Source: Tubulanus polymorphus
Lineage: Eukaryota; Nemertea; Palaeonemertea; Tubulaniformes; Tubulanidae
DNA length: 64,000 nucleotides
Direction: 5' to 3'
Assembly: GCF_964204645.1 (NCBI RefSeq)
Contig: NC_134027.1
Span: 24,354,485 to 24,418,484 of the forward strand
The position numbers were made by a program, and so were the translations under genes. How positions within the stretch are numbered: position 1 is the stretch's first letter; every line of letters starts with the position of its first letter. The notes below the pieces were generated by a model. That model was not told the origin of the DNA. It did not search any database and saw only the letters and a program-made list of their open reading frames with translations. Below are positions 33,816 through 45,080 of this stretch, in pieces.

Positions 33816-36800
33816 TTAGTGAGCGGCCATGCCGTTCATGATGTATTCCATCGGCGTTTCCATGGCGACTTCGTTGTGTTTTTTCATCGTGTAGTGATCG
33901 CGCGTGAATTCTTGTATGCGTTTACAAGCTTCGACCATCTGCTCTTCGGGAACGGTTAGAACGATGCGTACGTATCCCGCAATACTGAAACACTGAAATA
34001 GAAATACCGCGAATTAAAATACAAGATTGCAGCTGGATTTTTTCTGGAATGTCTAATGTCTGATGTTCGTAGTTCATTTTCAATTAGAAATGTCTCTAGA
34101 CGAAGTACTGAACGCGTGTGAAGTGTGAACGATCAGTTTTTGAAAATATGCTCATAAATTGTCTGTTCAATGTTAGTAGTTCGTTTTCAATTAAAAATGT
34201 CTCAGGTGAAGTACTGAACACATGTGAAGTGTGGGCGATTAGTTTTCGGAAGTGTGCTGATAAAATGTCCAATAGCTGGTGTTCGTACATTTCCAATTAG
34301 AAATGTCTCAGACGAAGTACTGAACACAAGTGTGGACGATCAGTTTTTGAAAATGTGCTGATGTCTAACGTCTGGTGTTTGTAGTTCATTTTCTATCAAA
34401 AATGTCTCAAGTGAAGTACTGAACACATTCAAAGTCAGGATTATCAAAATTCGGTAGAATACTTGAGCGATCAAGTATAGATTATTTGAGGAGGGCGAGG
34501 GTCCGACATAGAAAATAATGGTACCTTTCCAGGCAGACAGAACACGGACTGCTCAGATACAAGAGCCTCGACCAGTTCCAGATCAGTCTTATACTCGGGG
34601 AAATGAGCCATATCGAATCGAACCTGCAAATAATAATTCAATATAAGTTTCGTTGAAAAAGTCGAAATCATTCTGCAAACGATGGAAATGCGTTTTGTTT
34701 TATATGTAATCGTACCATGAAATACATGGCTCCTTGAGGCATGATCGGGTGTAGACCTTTAGCTTTCGACAGCTCTTTGAAGCAGATCTCAGCGTTTTTC
34801 TGTAAATCATAAAAAAATCATGATAATTAACAATTTGAAGAATGCTTTTGACTTGGGACCAGGATCCAGTTCTGACTGAATTGATATCAACGCCAAGTTA
34901 ACTCTAACTCACAACAGTGGAACTGGATCCAGTCTGATAGAGTTGTTATATCAACTTAAATCGAGTTCAGCCCAGGGTTAAAGCAAAAATACATAAAAGA
35001 GAAAGTTTTTATGTAATTTAGGTTTAAGTTAATACTAGTCCATAACACCGGGCCCAGTTCTATGATGTGTGTGTCTGTTTTCACTCTGATAGCCCCGATA
35101 AATGATGTTTCTTTATAAGAAATTCTCAAATCTAACAATCTGGGCCTGGTTCTACAGTTCTTTGAATTTGGTTCGAACAAGAGATATGACTCAAGGGCGA
35201 AATTTTATCCCGTAGTGTACTATTCTCACCTGACAGTGAATGGCTGTCTGCTCAAAGAACGACTCTTTGGTATTAGCGAGAATAGCAGGAACGGCGGCTT
35301 GTATCAGGGTATTCGGTCCGAGGAATCGCGTGATCAGATTCTGTAGACCGAGTCGAACCTAAAATGCATCAGAAAACTTTCACATAACCGTTTTTGTTCG
35401 AAGAAAATTTATCAACCCTCATAGAATTACCGTACTCACTTCGGCGCCAAATATTCCCTGTTTGTCGTTGATAAGAATCCAACCGCACCTCCAGCCTGGC
35501 ACTAAGTACCTACACGAGAAGAACAATGATTTACATTTCATCATAAAAACAAAGAAGTGGTCGAAAGTCATTGTAACAATGCCCGAGTGGTGCTCAATGG
35601 GTTCATGGGAAGAAGGAAACTTAAACCTGCTAATTATACTCCGAGCGGTGCTAAGGTTGAAGGGAAACGTAAGAAATCTATATGTACCGTTTAGTGAGTC
35701 CACCGCACGATAGGACTGGAACCGTAGTTGTCAGAGTAGCCGTGAAATGAAACTCATTTCCTGGGAATGTCTGAAATATATGAATCTTATAAATGAACGT
35801 CATCGTAGTTTCAATACGTAAATCTCTTCGGCCCTTTTTGATTGCGTGCTTCCTGATGATGGAATAACTTTCTCAGGAGAACATTTCTACTGTTACGGAG
35901 ATGGAAGAATTGGCAGAAACTGCAAGAAGCTAATTCATCTCCTGGAGAGCGCAATCGAAAATGGCCATAGTTATCTTTAGGACGTATCGGAATTGCTACT
36001 GTGGCTGCAAATAAGAGGACTAGGCAGTGTTCAAGGGGGTAATCTACATGCAAATATATGGAAATGGGGCTATAGAAAAACTTTTTAGGAGTCCTAAAAT
36101 CTAAATGAACAAAATTTCAACCGAGTCATTGAATAGGTAAGCCATTTTGCCGGCAGCTTGTAGGTTGAATAAAGTATTGATAATTAACTACTTACGAAAA
36201 ATGCGTAAATCTCGTCGGCGATGACCGGAATTTTGTACGTTTCGCAGATCTCTAGGATGTGTTTGATGTGCTGTTTACTGAACACCGATCCGCACGGGTT
36301 CGACGGACTGTTCAAAACGATCGCAGCTGTTTTGTCGTCGATCAACGACTCGAAATGATCCAGATCTATTTCCCAACCGCGTTCGGGCTATTTCAGAAAA
36401 AATACGAGGAGAAAAATATTTCGATAAATGAGTTTCGTATCTAGTGTAGTCTGGAAATTTCACTGGTTTATCAAAATGACATTGTTGGATTTGATTTGTG
36501 AAACGTTTCAAATTTTTCTCATCATCATGGGGATTATATGTACGAATGCTTTGATTTTGAAGAAGTAGCCTAGAGATACAGTTAGCGCAACTTGCTCACT
36601 TTAAAAGACCAGATTCAACTGTCCTTATCTAAATCCACCCATATTGCTTCAAAATTTAAGTCTTGAATTATTCAACCATCCCTTTTCGGTCAAATCCTAT
36701 TCGACGAACTCACCACGAGGTCGTAATGCTTGGTTTCGATGCCGATCGAGTTGGCGAGCGTCGTATAGAGGGGAAAACCCGGACGCGGTACGAGGATATT

Positions 36801-39800
36801 CTGTCCCGGATTGGCCAACACGGTAATACACATCTCTAACGCGCTGGAACATCCGCTGGTTAGTATTACATCCTGTAAATATCGGTAATACATACTTAAT
36901 CAGGTATAGGGCCAATCTAAACAACGTCCATCTTACGTTTTGCATACCGGTATCTAAATAAGTCTATCATGTACACCTGCATTATGTTACACATATCTAA
37001 ATAATTACATCATTTACACCTGCATTATGTTATACATATCTAAATAATTCCATTGCTTACATCTGCATTATGCTATACATATCTAAATTATAACATTGTG
37101 TACACCTGCATTATGTTGTTGTACATATCAAAATGATCATATCATGTACACCTATATTATGTTAAACATATCTTAATAATTCTATCTAAATAATTACATA
37201 ACGTACACCTACAATATGGAAAAATATTATCATATCCAGTGAAACCCGCTTAATCTGGATATTATCGATGGCATTAATTTACATGAGACATGATGTTATA
37301 ATCCATCTCATCAACCGTATGAATTTCATCAGTCCTAATGAGGTTTAAGTTACATGCATAGATCACACATCAACACTGCATTTCACTGAATACCGACAGT
37401 TTATATCAAAAATAGATTATCTATATTCATACTGGATAATCTACATCCATATCAAATTGTATACATATGTATATGTATCTCATCCATATCAAATTGTATT
37501 CATATGTATAAGTATCTACCCTGGACCCAGTTCCACAGTTCTGTGTTACGATTTGACTCAGAGTTAACTCATTGAAAATGAACTTATCTTAACTCGGAGT
37601 TAACTCTAACTCAGAACTGTGGAACTGGGTCCTGGTATGTAGCATAAGTTGAAGTGAATTTTAGAATTCATCGCACGCACCTTTGAAGTGAGAGGAGCTT
37701 CTTCAGTGTTGTAATATTGGGCGATAGCGGCTCGCGTAGACTCAATTCCTGCAATAAAAATATCAATCAGGTAAAAGTCTTCAGTTAGGTTTTATTTAAT
37801 TACATTAATTCTGTTTGTTCAGAGGCAACGACATTGATTTCCGCTTAAAGGTGGGCAGGTGGGCGTTTCAGGGTGTGTGTAAAACAGAAAATTATTTTCC
37901 CACTTATCAGTATGTGGTGGATATGATAACATTGTCGGATAAAAAAAATTCAGCCACACAAATGAAGAGCGGGTCGATATAACTGATAAAGTGCAAACAG
38001 AATTCTCGATAAAAAAAAGCAAAAAAGATCCATCCATTCAGATATGAATGCAATACCGACAAAAATCAGCTGTCCCGATTATCGATTCGTAATATAAAAA
38101 GTACATTTTATTGAATAGATTTCGACCAGCTGTTGCATAGCACGGATGACATCGATAAACTTCACGAGCGATATATACACACTATACGATTAGCTAGGCA
38201 GCTCAATATCGGAATACATATATTATAACCAGGCATTTTCAGACGGATAACAATAGAAATACGCGCGAATTCTTAGAAATTTAGAATTCACCGGAAAAAC
38301 TATGACCTGCCATCGCACAGCGGGGTGTGAGAAGACAGTAACTCGACCTTTTACCACCTCAGGGCGGGATATAACCGTACGAGAAAAAAAGATCTATTCT
38401 TTATTTAAGTACGAAAACGTCTAGAATAGATATTAACAGAGAAAATTCGATGAAATCCATTTTTTTTTGGTTGTAAAACAATACTCCTAATTCCATCCCG
38501 CTATTCGACTTGGTGCCGACCGAATAAACCAGATATCAATTTTTTTTTAATGTAAATGCGACGTACGTTCGCACGCAATCCGTCATATAGAATTCTGTGA
38601 AATTTGTCGCGCTGATAAAAATTCCAACGAGGCTAATAGTCATCTGAGTGTCGGATTATTCGTATCAAATTGGGTATTTTAGTCTAATTCGGTCCGGGAC
38701 CAAATTCAAATTTTGAAAAGAGCACAAACTGGTACATAATTTTCAGCTAAATGCAGTTGAATTTACGCGTATAGCATTCTGTGATCTGCAGCCCTGAGAC
38801 ATTTTATCAGCACACTTTCAAAAACTGATCGCCCACACTTCACACTACAATGTTGACACCGGCATCAAACCACAAAATATGAAATCAAGTCTTAATTTTC
38901 ACCCAGTCGAAAATTAGATAATGCTGCCCATTTCCATACGAACTTAATCGAACCGTGATTCATTTGAATTTTTATAAAATCGGTTTAAAGTTCAGCAAAT
39001 ATGAACTCACCTACTGCTGGAACGTAGCCATTGGATTTACCAGCTTCCAAAACCTCTTTTACAGCATTGACTGTATCCGGTGAAGGGGGAAGATTACCAA
39101 AAACTGTCGGGTCGCCTAAAAAATTCGATATTCTTTACATTATATAGAGTATAATATCCTGGAGATGACTGCTTTCATTTGACTCCACTTATGACATTAT
39201 GAATTATCTATTGATTATAGTGTTCAAACTTCAGTCAAAATAATCAAAATTTGTGGACATTTCTATGTCATATAAAACAGCCTGAAGGCTGCTACTGGAC
39301 CGCGTGCTCCAGCTAGGGCACAAACTGTCCTCAGTCAGTGGACTGATTGGAAAAATGGTTGGATCATATAATTAGGGGTAAAATGTGTATGGGGCCACCA
39401 TAATCTTATACATTAATTCAAACAAAAATTCAACAAATGGCTTTATTTGAAGAAACATGTCAATTTCTTCATACAATCATATTTTCCAAACTATCAAAGG
39501 CCACATTTTATCACAAAGAAAGCTTGGAGAAGGGACTAACTAGGGAAAAACAACTCGAGGTTATTTGCAGTCCATGGTCAATAAGGCAAGCACTTACTTG
39601 AACCACCAGTGAACGCGGTTATTAATAAGAAAATCAGTTATGACGCAAATAGCTAAATTAAAAAAAAATAATCCCTAAATTTAAGCCATTAGCCGTTCAT
39701 AAAACTATTGACCGTTAGCAGGTCATCTAAGGACAGGAGTTTCAGGGATTGTATTACTGTCAACTGGCTTTATGCCAGTCTAACCCAGACAAAACACAGT

Positions 39801-42800
39801 GTATGTCACATGTATGCACACATGCAATTAAATAAGTACTTTACGAATATCTACATTCCACGTTGAACTTACACCGACCTTGAAACGTAATTAATCCATG
39901 GTTTATTCAACAGATATAAAAGTTCCTTTCAAATCATGTGCATTTAAAACTTGCCGGTGGCAGAGTTTGTTTGATTCCACTGCCTGCCCGGCTAACGGGA
40001 GACATTCGAAAACATTAATTTCAGCGACTGTCGGTAAATTTGTGGCAAGGTACCACAAAAATTCAAATTCCTTGAATTCTAAGAAATCAGAAAACTCCAA
40101 TTTGAAAAATGACGCCATATATGAATCCAAAATATCAACGTGAGTTTAACAAGGATGAGACATGACTTGCCTAATCTCTGATGTTGGAGGCTAAAAATCG
40201 ATATGGAAATAAAGGCCTTAAACAGGGTGGCCTCTTTCCACCCGCTTACAAACCCCCTGAGTTTTCCATGCAATTACACAATACTCCCTGAGCGAATCAG
40301 AGAAATTTCTAGGTTTAAACTTAAAACCTATTCCTAGATTTCTATCATTATGACGAAATTTGTCAAATTTCCTGAGTTTTCCTAGATTTCTCTGGTTGGT
40401 TCCAAGAGTTTCCCAAGCTTTCGTTCCAGGTCGATGGCAACCCTGCTAATTGCGAAATGAACTAAATTTTCACCAACTTTTCGCACCAATCGGATAGCTT
40501 ATTGGAGCAGAGGGTATTTCAGACATAGTCGTCTGTTTCTTACCTATTGATAGAGCGATCATCGGTTTCTCGGGATTCGGTTGTAAATTCAATCCCTCAA
40601 CGACGCGTCTGATCGGGTTGATCGTGTCGTGCGCTATTTTCGACGCCGTCACTTTCCATTCTCGTCGTTTCGTCGCCGTCGTCGAGCTCTTGATGAACGA
40701 ACCGTTTGTATCGATGCAGCCGATTCCGTGTTGTAGTTCCATCGATAACGCGCTGATCGGCGTTTGCGTGCTCAGTTTCGGTACGGCCAGACGCCCGGTG
40801 CTCGCGAAGTTCGTCGACGAAAACTCGACCGCGGCCTTCGACAGTGGAGTCGGCTGAATGTACTGATCCTGCACGAGAGAAAATACAATCATTCATTTAT
40901 TCCGGTGGCCACTTTGACGTGCACATTGTTTTCCCTGACTTGATCTGCTTAGAATCCATTCAATTAACACAGTCAAATACAAAAGACATAGGCTAGACGA
41001 AAACTATGTATTTGATAATACGCACGATCTAGTAATCTCAAGAAATTTCTGACCTTTGATTTTAAGCTTTTTTTATACAAAATTCCCCGTCTTTTCCCTG
41101 ACATACAAGTGGTTTTACCTGACTTCACCTGTTTAGAATCGTATTGAGCAGTTACCCCCCCCCCCCAAAAAAAAAAATTTCTTTTGCAAAGTACCCTTCA
41201 TGCAAATATTGTTGTTATATTCTATATAACTGCCCTTTTTCGGGTTTCTCTGCCCCCCCCCCACAATTCAAATGCTAGGGTCTAGTCCATTAACACAGGA
41301 AAACTAAATAGGTAAAACATAGAGGGAAACTGTTTGATTATACGCGCGATCTAACAATCTCAACAAATTTCCATGACTTTTTTTTTAGCTTTTCTTTTAC
41401 AAAAAATGAAATTTCCTGATTTTCAGATATGTCAAGATGGCCATCCTGATTATACACTGTTGCTAACTTCAACGAATGTTTCGAGCCTGACTCCAGTGGC
41501 TCATTGTTTGGTAGCAGTCGGACTGAGGCGAAAGTCAGTACTTCTCAAAGTCGAAAATCAGTACTTCCTCCTTAACTCAAAGACGAGTTCCTGACATATT
41601 TTTCAATCTTGAATGATCGAACCTTGGAAATAAGGAAAAACCGTTGCAATCAAATCTTACTTCTATTTTGAAAGAATAGAACCAAGTGCTTAAAATGTTT
41701 GACTCGAGTTGTATCTGGAAAGCACACACACAGGTGACTGTTAGAGACCCGAGTCCAAATGAAACCCTCCCTCCTAACAGGATATTTGAATTACTCCCGA
41801 AATGCCACCGATATACTTGCCGGTTTCATATCAGAAGTTTTTAACGACCACCGAGAGACTGACTATACCCAGGACGTGTCCACCGAGAAAGTGACGTCTA
41901 TTTTCCGTCAATGAACGTCGTTCGATATAAAGATATTTGATAAGTTATCACGACCCCATAGGTCATTGAATACTTAAACAAGATACCAGATAACGGTTTC
42001 TGAAACCGTCACAGACAGTCATTCAGTGGTCATCGCGCCATGTACTTGCCGGGACGACAAACTCTGTCCGGCGCTTATTTCTAGAGTAATAAATTGAACT
42101 GAGCACAGTAAAACACAGAGTTCTAAACGATCAAATTGACAGCTTGATTGAAGAACCCAAATAACCATATCCACTATAGATACCGGTACTGCGTGTTACC
42201 ACGGACTCCAAAACGTGATATGGTACATGGTCTTGCTGTGCGTAAGATAAGGGCTGGTCATTGTTCTGAGTTATAAGTGCAAAATAACAATTCATTACGC
42301 TTCATTTATCTAGGATCAGTAAAATTCTTCTACCATTAAAAAAGACTAAACACTAGGCCATCCAAAAAAAATGGTCTGTTTGCCTTAAGGGTACCGAGGT
42401 ACCGAGTGAAAAATTTTTTTTGGGATTCATTGAAATAAATTTCATTTTTGATATTGTTAAACCTACCGACTCATCCTGAAAACGTGAGTCGGTGTTACGG
42501 CAAACAGACAATTATTTTGATGACAATTTTCCCACCTGAGAGGGATAGTTGAATTGGACAATATACAGTAGGCCCGCTAGACATCAAATCAATGTTCAAA
42601 TCAGATCTTTCTCTTAGCGGTACCATAAAAATTCATTTGACTTTAAGAGCGATATCTAAGTTAAAAGATAGTTCATAGGATCACGAAAAAAGCATAATTA
42701 ACAAAATCCATGTATAAAACAATTAGTACACATCTAAAAATCTATCGGGTTAATCTAAATCAAACAAAGGAAAAAAATATTTTGAGAATATTTCCAATGA

Positions 42801-43000
42801 AAACTCGCAGTCTTGAGCACACTCAAACTCGCTTAATGACAATTTACAGTTAGTCAATTAAATTGTGAATACCCAATTGAGACTAGAAATACTGAGGACT
42901 GAAGTGATGTGACAACTGATCCGATTAAGAACTGTATTAAGGTTTTTCTTTAAAGATTTACGTTTCGAATTCAATTCACACGAACCTGTATTTTCCACAT
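33816..43000 (-). CDS. TAT: Tyrosine aminotransferase
   Basis: A PLP-dependent class I aminotransferase that converts tyrosine and 2-oxoglutarate to 4-hydroxyphenylpyruvate and glutamate, the first step of tyrosine breakdown. Minus-strand exons: 43000-42986 (proposed), 40868-40544, 39115-39011, 37748-37681, 36872-36714, 36387-36196, 35770-35688, 35509-35440, 35358-35230, 34799-34716, 34623-34525, 33992-33816. All phases agree and give about 501 residues (human 454). Family marks: [59 protein letters not shown], the PLP lysine in GGLTKR with YLVPGWR following, QGAMYFMVR, and RIVLTVPEE near the end. The N-terminal tail is longer than in vertebrates and poorly conserved. Exon 1 (five codons after a good TTACC ATG context) is inferred from phase and donor; otherwise the start could be an internal Met in exon 2. 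Confidence 0.93.
34055..34430 (+). repeat. ~100-110-bp tandem repeat in a TAT intron
   Basis: About three and a half copies, each with TTTTCAATTAGAAATGTCTC, GAAGTACTGAACACA and GATCAGTTTTTGAAAATGTG. Reverse-complement copies of the same family are in an FBH1 intron at 54620-54830, and a fragment is in another TAT intron at 38800-38860. Confidence 0.85.
34856..34936. mobile_element. Palindromic CCAGTTC MITE (short form)
   Basis: Starts GGACCAGGATCCAGTTCTG and ends CAGTGGAACTGGATCCAG, with AGTTAACTCTAACTCA inside; same family as 37520-37635. Confidence 0.6.
36950..37215. repeat. ~52-bp tandem repeat in a TAT intron
   Basis: Five imperfect copies containing TACACCTGCATTATGTTA and CATATCTAAATAATTACAT. 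It lies between exons 4 and 5 and has no coding potential. Confidence 0.85.
37520..37635. mobile_element. Palindromic MITE, CTGGACCCAGTTCCACAGTT type
   Basis: Terminal arms CTGGACCCAGTTCCACAGTT and AACTGTGGAACTGGGTCCTG are exact complements, with AGTTAACTC-rich subterminal repeats inside. It is about 116 bp, is non-coding, and lies in a TAT intron. Relatives: 34856, 55829 and 61362. Confidence 0.8.
40223..40445. mobile_element. hAT-like MITE, CAGGGTGGCC family
   Basis: Begins CAGGGTGGCCTC and ends GGCAACCCTG. The interior repeats CCTGAGTTTTCC and GATTTCTCT motifs. No open frame or clear target duplication. hAT assignment rests only on the CAGGG...CCCTG ends. Confidence 0.5.
40895..41460. mobile_element. 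Composite of diverged CAGGGTGGCC-family MITE copies
   Basis: Two partial copies: ATTGTTTTCCCTGACTTGAT with GAATCCATTCAATTAACACA occurs near 40925 and again in degraded form to 41300, and the right end at 41430-41458 reads TCAAGATGGCCATCCTG. The same internal sequence occurs in the complete element at 60257-60511. Homopolymer C tracts lie at about 41155 and 41255. Confidence 0.5.
41461..42985. other. TAT first-intron sequence without recognised elements
   Basis: Most of the long intron between the proposed exon 1 and exon 2. Only short, unrecognised open frames are seen. The stretch around 42400-42540 contains an imperfect inverted repeat (GTCTGTTTGCC near 42371 and GGCAAACAGAC near 42498) that may be another short MITE. 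Confidence 0.45.
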
Positions 43001-45080
43001 GGTAAGATCCTCCGGCAATTAGACCCTTCGAGAAATATGAAACCGCCGATCGAATAAGGCCTAGGCCTAATTGAGAAAAATTCCCGATTAAAAACCGGCT
43101 AAAATTCTTTGAGATGTCAAAACAGTGTCGTCGCGCTCTCGGAATCTATCGTAGCTGTTTGCTAGAAAAACCTACTGCGCAATACGATCAATCGGCGCAT
43201 AAACAAACACAGCGAATCGACGAATCACCGGATTCTAGAACGAACGCGATCAATAATAACCGATACGTTAAAATACAATTAAGTCCCTCGGTGACGTATT
43301 TGATAAATTTTTTCCAGCGCTGCAGCTGTGACTGGAAACATATGCCGCGCGCTTTGGTGTAGGCTGTATGGAATAGTCGGAAACAACCACCTGACTGTCG
43401 AAGATAAACCAGGGGCGGATCGACGATGAGTTACGCGCGTTTTATGCAAATCTCATGTTTTGATGTATCACAACTGCGTATTTTATGCAAATCCCTTGTT
43501 TTTATATCATCACTAGGGCCTGAGTACTAAAGTAGGCCTACGGGCCTGGGAGAAAAGCAATTTATAACAAAAGCAATTCATCATTTAAGGCCTAATTCGA
43601 AAAAGCGATAATTATCTAGCCTAACAGATGGGCAGATCCGATGGTAAATTTTATCTTTAGCTAAGGTTGTATTTTTAAGTGAATTTCGATGTCCTTTATC
43701 GGATAAAAAACTGAACACTTCGACACAAAACAGAAATTTGGTCAAAGCATCGCAGATTTTGATTATTAGGTTGAAAGAATTGGGACTGCAGGTCGAGTGA
43801 CTAACTGAACATAAGTCCAAAACAGGACTTCAGTTTAACTAATTTACTGGACTTAGTCAGTAACAGACAATGCAAATAATAGTCAGTCAGACTGGACTTC
43901 GGTTTGGTTCAACAATCAAATGTTTTTTTAATAAGCAATCCATTTATTTTAAGAAAAACCTGCATTGCCAAATGATTTGTAAATTTTCACGAATACCCAT
44001 CACAAAATATAGAATAAAAATCTTGAAATTAACAGATCAGAAGATTCTGTACATATTAGTAAAAATAACAAAATTGCTATGATTTGAAATGCAATAAAAA
44101 GACTAGAGTTATATTATATAAATAAAATGTAGTCTTATATCAAGTAACGTCATTAAAAGATTAGATAACTAAATGTCAACAAACGCACGTGCTTCATTAA
44201 TGAAAACGTAAACAAACATGTGCGAGAAAAACTGCACGCGTAAAAAAAATACTGTATTCTTTAAACTCGAAATCTCGATTACCTCGACTCGGACGGCGGG
44301 CGATTACGGTTTAGACGTAATCGGTGGAGTGAACTGATAATTCGAACGTTGGTCGGACTTAATTCGATGCTTCTGGTTCGGTAGAAAATAAGGTTTTTAG
44401 ACGATAAAAATGCTGGTTTTTCGTCAATGGAAGAAATGCGTCGTGAGATTTATGGAGTTGGTGATTGGTCGATTCGAGGGCTTGGCTCTCGTGACGTCAT
44501 TCGTCACACGTTTCAGCTCGGAACGAAACGTCGAAACATTGTCTTATAAACCTAACGAGATGTTTTTGGTTTTTATGTTTTTTTTCTCATATTTTCCAAA
44601 CCATCTCTATATTTTAGAGTTCAAGTTCATATAAACTCCCCACAAAACAGGATTTGTCAAATAAACTGCAATATTCGAATTTTTGTTCGTTCCAATGATA
44701 CGTTTATGTTTTTTATAGTTGGTAATAAGTGCAAGGAAGCAGAGGCTGGGACGGCAATGTTTACAGTTCGAACCCCGCAAAAAAAGGGTGGAGAAAAATT
44801 TCATTGAGTATTTTTGTAACCAAGAATTTACTAAATAAAAACGAAGTAGTCAAATTAATCATTGACATCTCTGTGCCATTGAAATGAAAACTATCGGACC
44901 ATTTCGATGAATATAGAATTTGAGTTTGAATTGCACTTGCAGGTTTTCGAGCATATGAATTAATGCTAGCCAGTTAGTTACACTTCCGGGTTCATTTGCC
45001 GTTCAACGCGACAGAACTCTCCTAGTTGTTGAACTTTGATTAAACTGGTACTGAATTGCAGCCCCCTCCTCGTCACAAAA
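43001..45080. promoter_or_regulatory. Head-to-head intergenic region between TAT and cytochrome b5
   Basis: A divergent promoter region of about 2.1 kb. The part next to TAT (43100-43450) is richer in CG than its surroundings and holds an unrecognised 82-codon plus-strand frame at 43114-43362. The middle is AT-rich. The b5 side has an ETS-like site at 44981. No TATA box was identified with confidence. Confidence 0.45.
44981..44990 (+). promoter_or_regulatory. ETS-like site upstream of cytochrome b5
   Basis: CACTTCCGGG lies 91 bases before the start codon, matching the ETS-family core (CCGGAAGT on the other strand) common in promoters of housekeeping genes. The match is by eye only. Confidence 0.3.

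Noticed and set aside
40597-40896. Alternative 99-codon minus-strand frame and a plus-strand frame over TAT exon 2
   Set aside because: Both overlap the TAT exon whose own frame carries the family sequence.
43114-43362. An 82-codon plus-strand frame beginning MSKQCRRALG
   Set aside because: Base composition looks somewhat coding-like, but no family, splice partner or conserved motif was recognised; it probably lies in the TAT promoter or 5' UTR region.
44410-44634. A 74-codon plus-strand frame beginning MLVFRQWKK
   Set aside because: No recognised motif; hydrophobic end derives from AT-rich sequence, and no splice or polyadenylation context supports it.
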